DNA of 55,550 bases from REEB85 sp018971455 (GCA_028871195.1 JAGWNT010000012.1:1-55550), one strand, 5' to 3'; counted from the stretch's first letter, positions 26,203 to 34,942 are shown. Program-made: numbers and translations. Notes: generated by a model from the letters alone, not told the origin.

Positions 26203-26216
26203 TTGACAGAGATCAA
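26203..26216. promoter_or_regulatory. FNR/FixK-type box upstream of the exporter operon
   Basis: TTGAC-AGAG-ATCAA matches the FNR/FixK consensus TTGAT-N4-ATCAA at nine of ten positions. It is centred about 106 bases upstream of the HlyD-family start at 26103 and about 160 bases from the aldo/keto reductase stop, in a 268-base stretch without any supported gene. If functional it would place the exporter under oxygen or redox (or CRP-family) control. Confidence 0.4.
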
Positions 26217-26371
26217 TCGAACCCCTGCGCGCCGGGCCGCGTGCCGGCGCGCCCGCCGGACCATTGCAGATCGGGGCATGCGCCTGCCATGCCAATCGAC
26301 CGCCCGGGTCATGATTCCGTGCGCCCGACGCAGACCGCGCCGGCGCGCGCCCGGCGGCGGTGGGGACGCCC

Positions 26372-27370
26372 TCAGCGCCGCTCGCTGTCCAGAGTGGCCA
26401 TCTGGGCGGCGGCATAGCGGGGGCCTGCGGCCTGCTCCGCCGGCATGGCCCGCTCGATCGCCACCAGGTCCGCCGCCGACAGGCTGACATCCAGCGCCCC
26501 GAGCGCCTCGTGCAACTGCGCGCGCCGCCGCGCGCCGAGCAGCGGCACGATATCCGCCCCCCGCGCCGCCACCCAGGCAATGGCGATCTGCGCCACAGCC
26601 ACGCCCTTGGCCGTCGCCACCTCGCGCAGGGCCTCCACCAGTGCGAGGTTGCGCTCCACATTGCCGGGCTGGAAGCGCGGGCTGTTGGCGCGGTGATCAC
26701 CCGGCCGCACCGCTTCGGCGCGCCAGTGCCCGCTGATCAGCCCGCGCGACAGCACGCCATAGGCGGTGACGCCGATGCCCAGCTCGCGGCAGGCGGGCAG
26801 GATGGCGGCCTCGATGCCCCGCGATATCAGCGAGTACTCGATCTGAAGATCGCAGATCGGGTGCGTCGCCGCGGCGCGGCGGATGGTCTGCTCACCCATT
26901 TCCGACAGGCCGACATGGCGCACGTAGCCGGCCTTGATCATGTCGGCGATGGCGCCGATGGTCTCCTCGATCGGCACGGCCGGGTCCAGCCGGGCGGGGC
27001 GGTAGATGTCGATGTGGTCCACCCCGAGGCGGGTCAGCGTATAGGCGAGGAAGTTCTTCACCGCCGCCGGCCGGGCATCGTAGCCCGACCAGGCGCCGGC
27101 GGCGTCGCGCAGCGCGCCGAACTTCACGCTGATCACCGCCTGGTCGCGCGAGCGGCTGCGCAGCGCCTCGCCGATCAGCATCTCGTTATGGCCCATGCCG
27201 TAGAAATCCCCGGTGTCGAGCAGGGTGACCCCGGCCTCCATCGCGGCATGGATGGTGGCGATACTCTCGGCGCGGTCGGATGGCCCGTACATGCCGGACA
27301 TGCCCATGCAGCCCAGCCCCAGCGCCGAGACCGACGGCCCGGCCGCGCCCAGTTGCACCCTCTTCATCAT
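26372..27370 (-). CDS. Aldo/keto reductase lacking the usual catalytic His
   Basis: A 332-residue NADPH-dependent aldo/keto reductase. LDTGDFYGMGHNE holds the catalytic Asp and Tyr, and ISVKFG the Lys. At the place of the fourth residue (normally DLYYQHR) the protein reads DIYRPAR, so the usual histidine is absent; I believe some YakC/pyridoxal-reductase-like proteins share this. NADP-binding features near the C-terminus (LLGARRRAQLHEALGAL) are present. Divergent from the ferredoxin-NADP reductase gene. Confidence 0.85.
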   Translation of the reverse strand: MMKRVQLGAAGPSVSALGLGCMGMSGMYGPSDRAESIATIHAAMEAGVTLLDTGDFYGMGHNEMLIGEALRSRSRDQAVISVKFGALRDAAGAWSGYDARPAAVKNFLAYTLTRLGVDHIDIYRPARLDPAVPIEETIGAIADMIKAGYVRHVGLSEMGEQTIRRAAATHPICDLQIEYSLISRGIEAAILPACRELGIGVTAYGVLSRGLISGHWRAEAVRPGDHRANSPRFQPGNVERNLALVEALREVATAKGVAVAQIAIAWVAARGADIVPLLGARRRAQLHEALGALDVSLSAADLVAIERAMPAEQAAGPRYAAAQMATLDSERR

Positions 27371-27457
27371 CGCCGCCCTTTCCCCATCGCCCCGTGCCCC
27401 TCACCGCGCCTGGCGCCGCGCTTGGCGCCATCGGGGACTCTGCCTAATAAGGGGTGC

Positions 27458-28471
27458 ATGACCGAAATCACCACCGATGTCGCCATCATCGGCGCCGGGC
27501 CCGTCGGCCTGTTCGCCGCCTTCGAACTCGGCATGCTCAAGCTGTCCAGCGTGCTGATCGACGCGCTCGGCGAGGTGGGCGGGCAGTGCGTGGCGCTGTA
27601 CCCCGAGAAGCCGATCTACGACATTCCCGCCCACCCGGCCATCGAGGCGGCGGCGCTGGTGGCCCAGCTGGAGGCACAGATCGCCCCCTTCGCGCCGGCC
27701 CGCCTGCTCGGCCGCCGCGTCGAGACGCTCCGCGGCCAGCGCGGCGATTTCACCCTGGGCACCGACCAGGGCGACACCATCCGCGCCAAGGCCGTCATTC
27801 TCGCCGCCGGCGCCGGGGCGTTCGGGCCCAACCGCCCGCCGCTCGAGGGATTGCCCGCCTTCGAGGCGAGCGGGGCGGTGCAATATTATGTCCGCCGCAA
27901 GGAGGATTTGCGCGGCCGGCGCGTGGTGATCGCCGGCGGCGGCGATTCGGCCGTGGACTGGGCGCTCGCGCTGCGCGGCATCGCCGCGTCGATCCAGGTG
28001 GTCCATCGCCGCCCGAAATTCCGCGCAGCTCCCGACACCGCCGCCCAGCTCGAAGGCGCGTCCGCCCGCGGCGAGGTGGAGATGGTGATCCCCTACCAGT
28101 TGCACGCGCTGCACGGGCAGGCCGGCCGGCTGGAGCAGGTGGAGGTGGCCGACCTCAATGGCGGCACGAGGATGCTCGCCGCCGATCTCCTGCTGCCGTT
28201 CTTCGGCCTGTCGATGGATCTCGGTCCGATCGCCGGCTGGGGGCTGGCGCTCGACCGCCATCATGTGGCGATCACGCCGGCGACCTGCGAGACCAGCGTG
28301 GCGGGCATCTTCGCCATCGGCGACATCGCTACCTATCCGGGCAAGCTCAAGCTGATCCTCCAGGGCTTCAGCGAGGCGGCGATGGCGGCCCACGCCATCC
28401 ACCCGATCGTCTTTCCCGACCAGGCGCTGCATTTCGAGTATTCCACCACCAAGGGCGTGCCGGGCGGCTGA
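27458..28471 (+). CDS. Ferredoxin-NADP+ reductase, thioredoxin-reductase-like type
   Basis: A 337-residue flavoprotein. FAD-binding GAGPVGLFAAFELGM is at 11-25, the NADPH motif GGGDSAVDW in the middle, and the second FAD motif GIFAIGDIATYPGK near 285-298. There is no CxxC redox pair, which separates it from thioredoxin reductase and places it with the homodimeric TrxR-like ferredoxin-NADP+ oxidoreductases. The IYDIPAHP segment is typical. ATG 27458 follows AAGGGG. It should balance NADPH and reduced ferredoxin in the cytosol. Confidence 0.9.
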   Translation: MTEITTDVAIIGAGPVGLFAAFELGMLKLSSVLIDALGEVGGQCVALYPEKPIYDIPAHPAIEAAALVAQLEAQIAPFAPARLLGRRVETLRGQRGDFTLGTDQGDTIRAKAVILAAGAGAFGPNRPPLEGLPAFEASGAVQYYVRRKEDLRGRRVVIAGGGDSAVDWALALRGIAASIQVVHRRPKFRAAPDTAAQLEGASARGEVEMVIPYQLHALHGQAGRLEQVEVADLNGGTRMLAADLLLPFFGLSMDLGPIAGWGLALDRHHVAITPATCETSVAGIFAIGDIATYPGKLKLILQGFSEAAMAAHAIHPIVFPDQALHFEYSTTKGVPGG

Positions 28472-28516
28472 CCGCCCCGCACTGCCGCATCACAGCACTG
28501 CCGCATTACGGCACTC

Positions 28517-29269
28517 CTACATCACCAGCCCGCCATCGACGTGCAGCGCCTGCCCGGTGATGTAGCCGGCCTCGGGCGAGGCGAGGAAGGCAATGGCGGC
28601 GGCGACCTCTTCGGGCAGCCCCTGGCGCGCCAGCGGAATGGCCGCCAGATGACGCGCCCGGGTGGCCGGGTCGGTGGCGACATGGGTGCCGGGATCCTTG
28701 CGGATGAAGCCGGGCACGACGGCGTTCACCGTCACGCCATCGGGCGCGAGCTCGATGGCCAGCGCCCGCACCAGCGCCTCCAGCCCCGCCTTGGCGGCGG
28801 CCGAGGCGGCAAAGCGTGTGACATCGGGACGGAAGCTGTGGGCGACGAAGCTGCTGACGGCGACGACCCGCCCATGTCCGGCGGCGCGCAGATGCGGCAC
28901 CGCGGCCCGGGCCAGGCGCAGGAAGGCGAGGGCGATGGCATCCTGGGCGCGCGCGAAGCCCGAATCCGTCAGGTCCGGCAGCGGCGTGCGGTCGGCGAAG
29001 CCGGCATTGCTCACCAGCACGTCGAGCCGGCCGAAGCGCGCGACGGTCTCGGCGATGGCGGCTTCCGGTGCCCCGGCCAGGGCAAGGTCGCCGAGCAGCG
29101 TCGCCGCCCGGCCGCCCGCGTCGCGCACCGCCTGCGCGCTGGCCTCGACGCCCGGCGCATTCGCGCGGGTATGGGCCAGGATCGCCACCCCGGCGCCCGC
29201 GAGGCGGCGGCAGAGCGCGGCGCCGATGCCGCTGGCCGCACCGGTCACCAGGATCACCCGCTCGGCCAT
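28517..29269 (-). CDS. SDR-fold protein with Ser in place of catalytic Tyr
   Basis: A 250-residue SDR with TGAASGIG (9-16), NAG and C-terminal YITGQALHVDGG, which ranks it with FabG-like classical SDRs. The active-site line reads FAASAAAKAGLEAL: taking the lysine as the conserved one, the residue four before it is Ser, where Tyr is expected. I checked the codons (TCG GCC GCC GCC AAG on the minus strand). It may be a non-catalytic or altered SDR. It follows a second SDR with a mutated motif, about 30 bases apart. Confidence 0.85.
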   Translation of the reverse strand: MAERVILVTGAASGIGAALCRRLAGAGVAILAHTRANAPGVEASAQAVRDAGGRAATLLGDLALAGAPEAAIAETVARFGRLDVLVSNAGFADRTPLPDLTDSGFARAQDAIALAFLRLARAAVPHLRAAGHGRVVAVSSFVAHSFRPDVTRFAASAAAKAGLEALVRALAIELAPDGVTVNAVVPGFIRKDPGTHVATDPATRARHLAAIPLARQGLPEEVAAAIAFLASPEAGYITGQALHVDGGLVM

Positions 29270-29301
29270 GCCCGCCCCCTGCGGCGCGACGCCGCGCAAA
29301 T

Positions 29302-30000
29302 TCAGCCGTTGAGCCGCACGACCTCGCCATGGCGGGTCTCGGTCGGCGCGCAGAGATCGGCGATTCCGGGCGCGACTTCGGCCGGCTGGCGCAGGGACGA
29401 CTGATCCTCGCCCGGAAAGGCCTGGCGGCGCAGCCTGGTCGCGACGGCGCCGGGATCGGCGAGATTGACGCGCAGCCGGGTGGTCCGCGTCTCCTCGGCC
29501 CAGCACTGCACGAGGTGGCGCAGGGCCGCCTGGGTGGCGCCGTACTGGCCCCAATCGGCGGCAGGCGGGGCCGTGCTGGTCAGGAAGGCCGCGCGGCCGG
29601 CCGGCGCGGCCAGCAGCAGCGGCGCCGTGCTGCGCACCAGCCGCCAGGACGCGGTCACGTTCACCGCCAGCGCCTCCTCCCAATCCTTCGGCAGGAAATG
29701 CGCCACCGGCGTCAGCACGCCGAGCGCGCCGGCGCAATGCACCAGCCCGTCGAGCCGGCCGAAACGCTGGTGCAGGCTGGGGCCGATGGCGTCGATCGTC
29801 GCCGCCTCGGCGAGGTCGAGGGGCAGCAGTGTCGCCGCACCGCCGGCTTCGCGAATGGCGTCATCCGTCTCGGCCAGCCCGCCTTCGCTGCGCGCGGTGA
29901 TCACCACATGCGCCCCCCGGCGCGCCAGCTCCCGCGCCGTCGCAGCGCCGATCCCCCGGCTGGCCCCGGTGACCAGCACGACGCAGCCTTCAAGGGTCAC
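29302..30000 (-). CDS. SDR-fold protein with Gln in place of catalytic Lys
   Basis: A 232-residue SDR, shorter than FabG because it ends soon after the YxxxK region. TGASRGIG (11-18) binds NAD(P). The active site reads QYGATQAALRHL: Tyr is present but the Lys is Gln (codon CAG on the minus strand). It starts with GTG two bases after the purF stop, with GGAG six bases upstream, so it is translated from the cvpA-purF transcript. Its close linkage to purF suggests a conserved alphaproteobacterial arrangement; the function is unknown. Confidence 0.85.
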   Translation of the reverse strand: MTLEGCVVLVTGASRGIGAATARELARRGAHVVITARSEGGLAETDDAIREAGGAATLLPLDLAEAATIDAIGPSLHQRFGRLDGLVHCAGALGVLTPVAHFLPKDWEEALAVNVTASWRLVRSTAPLLLAAPAGRAAFLTSTAPPAADWGQYGATQAALRHLVQCWAEETRTTRLRVNLADPGAVATRLRRQAFPGEDQSSLRQPAEVAPGIADLCAPTETRHGEVVRLNG

Positions 30001-30002
30001 GA

Positions 30003-31472
30003 TCAGCTCCGTTCGGACAGCAGGCTGAGCTGGCGGCTGTCGTTGTCAGCCATGTCCGGCAGCGGGATGGGGTATTCGCCGGTGAAGCAGGCGTCGCAGT
30101 AATGCGGCCGCGCCGCGTCGCGCCCCGACTGGTTGAGCGCCCGGTACAGGCCGTCGATGGAAATGAACGCCAGGCTGTCGGCCCCGATGAGGGCGGCCAT
30201 CTCCTCGACATTGTGGCGCGCGGCGAGCAGCTTGCCGCGCTCCGGCGTGTCGATGCCGTAGAAGCAGGAATGCGTGGTCGGCGGCGAGGAGATGCGCATG
30301 TGCACCTCCGCCGCCCCGGCGGCGCGCACCATCTCGACGATCTTGCGCGAGGTCGTGCCGCGGACGATCGAGTCATCGACCAGCACGACGCGCTTGCCCT
30401 CCAGCGCCGGCCGGTTGGCCGAGTGCTTCAGCTTGACGCCGAGGTGGCGGATGCTGTCGGTCGGCTCGATGAAGGTGCGCCCGACATAGTGGTTGCGGAT
30501 GATGCCCAGCTCGAAGGGGATGCCGCTCTCATGCGCATAGCCCATCGCCGCCGGCACGCCCGAATCGGGCACCGGGACGATGACATCGGCCGCGACATGG
30601 CTCTCGCGGGCCAGCTCCGCGCCGATGCGCTTGCGCGCGTCATAGACCGGCATGCCCTCGACCACCGAATCCGGCCGGGCGAAGTAGATGTATTCGAACA
30701 CGCAGAAGCGGCTCGCCGGCTTGCCGAAGGGGCGGATGCTGTGCACCCCGGCGTCGGTGATCACCACGATCTCGCCCGGCTCGACGTCGCGCACGAACTC
30801 GGCGCCGGTGATGTCGAGCGCGCAGGTCTCGCTGGCCAGCACCCAGGAGACGGCGCCGTCGGCGTGGTTGACGCGGCCGAGAATGAGCGGGCGGACGCCG
30901 AGCGGGTCGCGCACGCCGAGCAGCGCGTCATTGGTCAGCGCGATCAGCGAATAGGCGCCGATCACCTGCTTGAGCGCGTCGATCAGCCGATCGACCACGG
31001 TGGAGTAGAGGCTGATGGCGATGAGGTGGATGAACACCTCGCTGTCGGTGGTGGACTGGAACAGGCAGCCGCGGCGCACCAGGGCGCGGCGCAGCGCGGT
31101 GGCATTGGTCAGGTTGCCGTTATGGGCGACGGCGAGGCCGCCGAACTCGAAATCGGCATAGAGCGGCTGGACGTTGCGCAGCACCGTGTCGCCGGTGGTG
31201 GCGTAGCGGTTGTGGCCGACCGCGCGGTTGCCGGCGAGGGCGCCGATCACCCGCGCATCGCCGAAATTGTCGCCAACCAGCCCGAGGCCGCGATGGGAAT
31301 GGAAATGCCGCCCGTCATAGGCGACGATGCCGGTGGCCTCCTGGCCGCGATGCTGCAGGGCATGCAGCCCGAGGGCGGTGACCGCCGCCGCGTCCGGGTG
31401 GTTCCAGACGCCGACGACGCCGCACTCCTCGTGCAGCTTGTCGTCCTCGGGGCCGACGGCACTGTCCATCAT
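30003..31472 (-). CDS. purF: Amidophosphoribosyltransferase
   Basis: A 489-residue enzyme making phosphoribosylamine from PRPP and glutamine, first step of purine synthesis. The N-terminal nucleophile Cys follows LHEE (HEECGVVG) and would be exposed by removal of a 16-residue propeptide. VVLVDDSIVRGTT is the PRPP loop. Cysteines in SETCALD, THSCFYGID and CDACFTGEYP match the four 4Fe-4S ligands of the B. subtilis-type enzyme, so this is the oxygen-sensitive, iron-sulfur form. Two adjacent ATGs (31472, 31469) follow AGGAG. Directly downstream of cvpA. Confidence 0.96.
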   Translation of the reverse strand: MMDSAVGPEDDKLHEECGVVGVWNHPDAAAVTALGLHALQHRGQEATGIVAYDGRHFHSHRGLGLVGDNFGDARVIGALAGNRAVGHNRYATTGDTVLRNVQPLYADFEFGGLAVAHNGNLTNATALRRALVRRGCLFQSTTDSEVFIHLIAISLYSTVVDRLIDALKQVIGAYSLIALTNDALLGVRDPLGVRPLILGRVNHADGAVSWVLASETCALDITGAEFVRDVEPGEIVVITDAGVHSIRPFGKPASRFCVFEYIYFARPDSVVEGMPVYDARKRIGAELARESHVAADVIVPVPDSGVPAAMGYAHESGIPFELGIIRNHYVGRTFIEPTDSIRHLGVKLKHSANRPALEGKRVVLVDDSIVRGTTSRKIVEMVRAAGAAEVHMRISSPPTTHSCFYGIDTPERGKLLAARHNVEEMAALIGADSLAFISIDGLYRALNQSGRDAARPHYCDACFTGEYPIPLPDMADNDSRQLSLLSERS

Positions 31473-31489
31473 CTGATCTCCTGGCCCCG

Positions 31490-32059
31490 TCACGGCGAGG
31501 TGGTCGCCTTGCCCTGCGGGGTTGCTCGCAGCAAATCGCTCGCACTGGCCGGCGCGCCCGTCGGCGGCACCGGCACGTGCGGGCGGTAATCGGTCGGCAG
31601 AAAATCCGAAAGCCACACGGCAAGCCCATATGCATATGGGAGGCTGCGGCTCTCCTGCACCGGGGCAGGCCAGTTCTCGGTGGGAACCACCCATCCCACC
31701 ACGACATAGATGGTCGAGACCAGCACGATCCCGCGCAGGATGCCGAACACCACGCCCAGCGTGCGGTCAAGCCCGCCGAGGATGGAGCGGCGGACCGCGC
31801 CGCCGATCATGCCGGTCAGGATGGACAGCGCGATCAGCCCGATGAGGAACATGCCGATGAAGGCGGCCGGGTTGGCGATGTCGGGGTTGGCGATCCAATG
31901 ATGGACCGTCGGGCGGACCAGGCCGACCGTGCCGGAAGCAAAGAAAAAGGCGCCGACCCAGGCGCCGATGCCCAACATCTCGCGCACGAAGCCGCGCGAG
32001 AACGCCACCATGGCGGAGACGGCGACGACCACCAGTACTGCGGTATCGGCCCAGTTCAC
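31490..32059 (-). CDS. cvpA: CvpA family membrane protein
   Basis: A 189-residue inner-membrane protein with four hydrophobic segments between residues 5 and 125; SRGFVREMLGI after the first is a CvpA hallmark. The C-terminal 60 residues are Pro/Ala-rich and probably disordered. The start is GTG 32059. It precedes purF by 17 bases, the classical cvpA-purF pairing. CvpA is implicated in envelope integrity and colicin V release in enterobacteria; its molecular role is unclear. Confidence 0.9.
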   Translation of the reverse strand: MNWADTAVLVVVAVSAMVAFSRGFVREMLGIGAWVGAFFFASGTVGLVRPTVHHWIANPDIANPAAFIGMFLIGLIALSILTGMIGGAVRRSILGGLDRTLGVVFGILRGIVLVSTIYVVVGWVVPTENWPAPVQESRSLPYAYGLAVWLSDFLPTDYRPHVPVPPTGAPASASDLLRATPQGKATTSP

Positions 32060-32129
32060 GCGCCCATGGTCCTGCCCTGTGTGCTGTGCGCTGTCGTATA
32101 ACGGTCATTCCCGGCCGGACGCCAGCCCG

Positions 32130-33524
32130 TCATGCGGGTTTGCCCCCGGTCTTCGGTGAAAACCGCGCCACCAGATCGGCCAGATGGCCGATTTCCTGCA
32201 ATTCCAGCCCGGCCGGCGCGCCGGGGCGGCGATTGCCGCGCGCCACCCGCCGGGGCAGGCAGGCCTGGGTGAAGCCGAGCTTCTGCGCCTCCTTCAACCG
32301 TGCCTCCGCCCCGCCCACCTGGCGCACCTCGCCGGACAGCCCGACCTCGCCGAAGAACACGCAGCCCGGCTCGGTCGGCTGGTCGGAGGCCGCCGAGGCC
32401 AGGGCGGCGGCCACCGCCAGATCGGCCGCCGGCTCGCCGATGCGCAGCCCGCCGGCGACGTTGAGATAGACGTCGGTGGCGCCGAGCCGCAGGCCGCAGC
32501 GGGTTTCCAGCACCGCGAGCAGCATCGAGAGCCGCCCCGATTCCCAGCCGATCACCGAACGGCGCGGGCTGCCGCCGGGATTGGCGGAGAGCAGGCACTG
32601 GATCTCGACGAGCACCGGCCGGCTGCCCTCCAGCCCGGCGAAGACGGCCGAGCCCGCAATGTTGCCGCGCCGCTCGGCGAGGAAGAGGGCCGACGGGTTG
32701 GCGACCTCGGCCAGGCCATGCCCGGTCATCTCGAACACGCCGATCTCGTCGGTGGCGCCGAAGCGGTTCTTCACCCCGCGCAGGATGCGGAACTGGTGGC
32801 CGCGATCGCCCTCGAAATAGAGGACCGCGTCGACCATGTGCTCCAGCACCCGGGGCCCCGCGATGGCGCCCTCTTTGGTGACGTGGCCGACCAGGACGAC
32901 GGCGTGGCTGCCGGTCTTGGCCAGGCGGATCAGCTCGAAGGCCGAGGCCCGCACCTGGGAGACCGTGCCCGGCGCGCTGTCGATGCTGTCCATCCACATG
33001 GTCTGGATGCTGTCGATGATCACCAGCGCGGCATCCGGCGTCGCCTCGATGGCCGCGGCGATGTCGCGCAGATTGATCGAGGCGGCGAGTTCCAGGCCGG
33101 CATCGGCCAGCCCCAGGCGGCGGGCACGCAGGCGGATCTGACCGATCGCCTCCTCGCCGGAGATGTAGAGCACCCGCTTGCCGGTCCGCGCCAGGGCGGC
33201 GGCGGCCTGGAGCAGCAAGGTCGATTTGCCGATGCCGGGGTCGCCGGCCAGCAGCACGGCCGAGCCTGCCACCAGCCCGCCGCCGAGCACGCGATCGAAC
33301 TCGGCGATGCCGGTCGCGGCCAGGGGCGGCGGCGGGGTGTGGCCGGCGAGGTCGACGAATTCGAGCTTTCGCGCCGCCGCGGGGGCCCGCGCCAGGCCGG
33401 GGCCGGACTGCACCGCCTCCTCGGCGATGGTGTTCCACTCGCCGCAGGCTTCGCAGCGGCCGGCCCATTTGGCCGTGACCGCGCCGCAGGACTGGCAGAC
33501 GAAGCGGGCGACCGGCCTGGCCAT
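32130..33524 (-). CDS. radA: DNA repair protein RadA
   Basis: A 464-residue RadA (Sms), a hexameric helicase that drives branch migration in recombination. Zinc-finger cysteines at 10, 13, 24 and 27, Walker A GDPGIGKS at 94-101, the RadA-specific KNRFG at 252-256, and a C-terminal Lon-type domain (GEVGLSGEVRQVGG) are in order. ATG 33524 shares its A with the stop of the acetyltransferase gene (TGATG). Upstream open sequence in the same frame was not used. Confidence 0.96.
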   Translation of the reverse strand: MARPVARFVCQSCGAVTAKWAGRCEACGEWNTIAEEAVQSGPGLARAPAAARKLEFVDLAGHTPPPPLAATGIAEFDRVLGGGLVAGSAVLLAGDPGIGKSTLLLQAAAALARTGKRVLYISGEEAIGQIRLRARRLGLADAGLELAASINLRDIAAAIEATPDAALVIIDSIQTMWMDSIDSAPGTVSQVRASAFELIRLAKTGSHAVVLVGHVTKEGAIAGPRVLEHMVDAVLYFEGDRGHQFRILRGVKNRFGATDEIGVFEMTGHGLAEVANPSALFLAERRGNIAGSAVFAGLEGSRPVLVEIQCLLSANPGGSPRRSVIGWESGRLSMLLAVLETRCGLRLGATDVYLNVAGGLRIGEPAADLAVAAALASAASDQPTEPGCVFFGEVGLSGEVRQVGGAEARLKEAQKLGFTQACLPRRVARGNRRPGAPAGLELQEIGHLADLVARFSPKTGGKPA

Positions 33525-34063
33525 CAGCCGGCAACCAGCGCGTAGAGGGCGGCATCCACGTAGCCCTCGGCACCGCGCAGGCGATCGCGCATCAGCGGCG
33601 CTTCGAGGGCAAAGCCGAGACGCTCGACCAGGACGCGCGAGCGCGCATTGCGCGCGTCGATCTCGGCTTCGATCCGGTGCACCTGGAGTTCCGACCGCAT
33701 GTGCCCGATCAGGGCGCCGACCCCCTCCCGCGCGTAGCCCTGGCCGACCGCTGCAGGGGCCAGGATGTAGCCGATCTCGGCACGGCGGTGCCGGGTGCTG
33801 CGGGCATGGTAGTTCACCATGCCGATGCAGCGATCCGTGTCGGCCCGCGCGACCGCCCAGCTCATCCACCCCTCGGGCGAGGGTTGCGCCCAGTGGCTGA
33901 TATAGCGCTCGGTGCGCACGACGCTGGGCGAGGGCGCATGGTCCCAGTAGCGCATCGTCTCCGCATCGCCGTAGGCGGCGTGGAAGTCCGGCGCATCCCC
34001 CGCCCTGAAGGCGCGCAGGCGCAGCCGCGGGGTCAGGAGTTCGGGGATCGGATGGCGGGCCAC
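33524..34063 (-). CDS. GNAT acetyltransferase, RimJ/RimL-like
   Basis: A 179-residue GNAT protein. LLTPRLRLRAFRAGDAPDF opens the fold, AEIGYILAPAAVGQGYAREG holds the acetyl-CoA loop (VGQGYA), and ARNARSRVLVERLGF is the C-terminal motif. GTG 34063 is chosen: it lies two bases after the mlaF TAG and the conserved domain starts nine residues later. Earlier in-frame starts would run antisense-like through mlaF codons. Substrate unknown (N-terminal amino group of a protein or a small amine). Coupled to radA. Confidence 0.85.
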   Translation of the reverse strand: MARHPIPELLTPRLRLRAFRAGDAPDFHAAYGDAETMRYWDHAPSPSVVRTERYISHWAQPSPEGWMSWAVARADTDRCIGMVNYHARSTRHRRAEIGYILAPAAVGQGYAREGVGALIGHMRSELQVHRIEAEIDARNARSRVLVERLGFALEAPLMRDRLRGAEGYVDAALYALVAG

Positions 34064-34065
34064 CG

Positions 34066-34845
34066 CTATTTCCGCAATTCCATTTCGATCGGCCCCTCGC
34101 GGCGGCCATGGGTGAACTGGTCCACCATCGGATTGCCGCTGTCCATGAGGTCCGCCGCCGCGCCCTCCCAGATGATCCGGCCCTTGTGGATCATCGCCGC
34201 GCGGTCGCCGATGCGCCGGGCGCTCGCCATGTCGTGCGTGATCGCGATGGCCGTGCTGCCGAGCTTCTTCACGCAATCCACGATCAGCCCGTCGATCACC
34301 GCGCCCATGATGGGGTCCAGACCGGTGGTCGGCTCGTCGAAGAAGAGGATATCGGGCCGGGCGGCGATGGCGCGGGCGAGGCCGACGCGCTTCTGCATGC
34401 CGCCCGAAAGTTCCGACGGCGACAACTCGCCGACGCTGGCGGCCAGGCCGACCTGGGCGAGAATGTCGCCGGCCCGCGCCCGCGCCTCGGCGCGGCTGGC
34501 CTTGTGGCGGGCGAGCAGCCCGAAGGCGACGTTCTCCCAGACTGGCAGGCTGTCGAACAGGGCGCCGTTCTGGAACAGCATGCCGATGCGGGCGGCGGCC
34601 GCCTCGCGCCCCCGCCGGTCGAGCTTCAGCACGTCCTGCCCGTCGATCTCGATGGCCCCCTCATCGGGCTCGATCAGCCCGAGGATGCACTTGATCAGCA
34701 CCGACTTGCCGGACCCCGAGCCGCCGATGACCACCATCGAGGTCTGCGGCATGACGTCGAGGTCGATGCCGTCGAGCACCTGCTTGTCGCCGAAGCGCTT
34801 GGTCAGGCCCCGCAAGCGGATCTTCGGCGTGGCTAGATCAGGCAT
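34066..34845 (-). CDS. mlaF: Phospholipid-trafficking ABC ATPase MlaF
   Basis: A 259-residue ATPase of the MlaFEDB intermembrane phospholipid system. Walker A GGSGSGKS at 41-48, LSGGMQKRVGLARAIA signature, and FFDEPTTGLDPIMG with the MlaF-type PIMG turn. MlaE lies upstream; mlaD and mlaB are not in the window, so they must be elsewhere. A 42-base tandem duplication covers its start codon and leader (34843-34926). Confidence 0.92.
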   Translation of the reverse strand: MPDLATPKIRLRGLTKRFGDKQVLDGIDLDVMPQTSMVVIGGSGSGKSVLIKCILGLIEPDEGAIEIDGQDVLKLDRRGREAAAARIGMLFQNGALFDSLPVWENVAFGLLARHKASRAEARARAGDILAQVGLAASVGELSPSELSGGMQKRVGLARAIAARPDILFFDEPTTGLDPIMGAVIDGLIVDCVKKLGSTAIAITHDMASARRIGDRAAMIHKGRIIWEGAAADLMDSGNPMVDQFTHGRREGPIEMELRK

Positions 34846-34926
34846 CGCTCGCGCTCGCTGTGCTCGCTGCCGCTTGGGTCAAGCCATCGCTCGCGCTCGC
34901 TCTGCTCGCTGCCGCTTGGGTCAAGG
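34843..34926. repeat. Two 42-base tandem repeats over the mlaF initiation region
   Basis: Units 34843-34884 and 34885-34926 differ at two positions (G/C at the 18th base and the last base); a shorter remnant (GCTCGCTGCCGCT) follows at 34931-34943, ending at the mlaE stop. On the minus strand each unit ends in ATG. The mlaF ATG is the end of one unit; the other unit's ATG is followed by GCT TGA, giving a two-codon decoy frame. Looks like a recent slippage or duplication event between mlaE and mlaF. Confidence 0.85.
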
Positions 34927-34942
34927 AGCCGCTCGCTGCCGC

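Noticed and set aside
32130..34109. A longer RadA beginning near 34109
   Set aside because: The extra 195 codons read antisense-like through the acetyltransferase gene; the zinc finger starts at residue 10 from ATG 33524, as in other RadA proteins.
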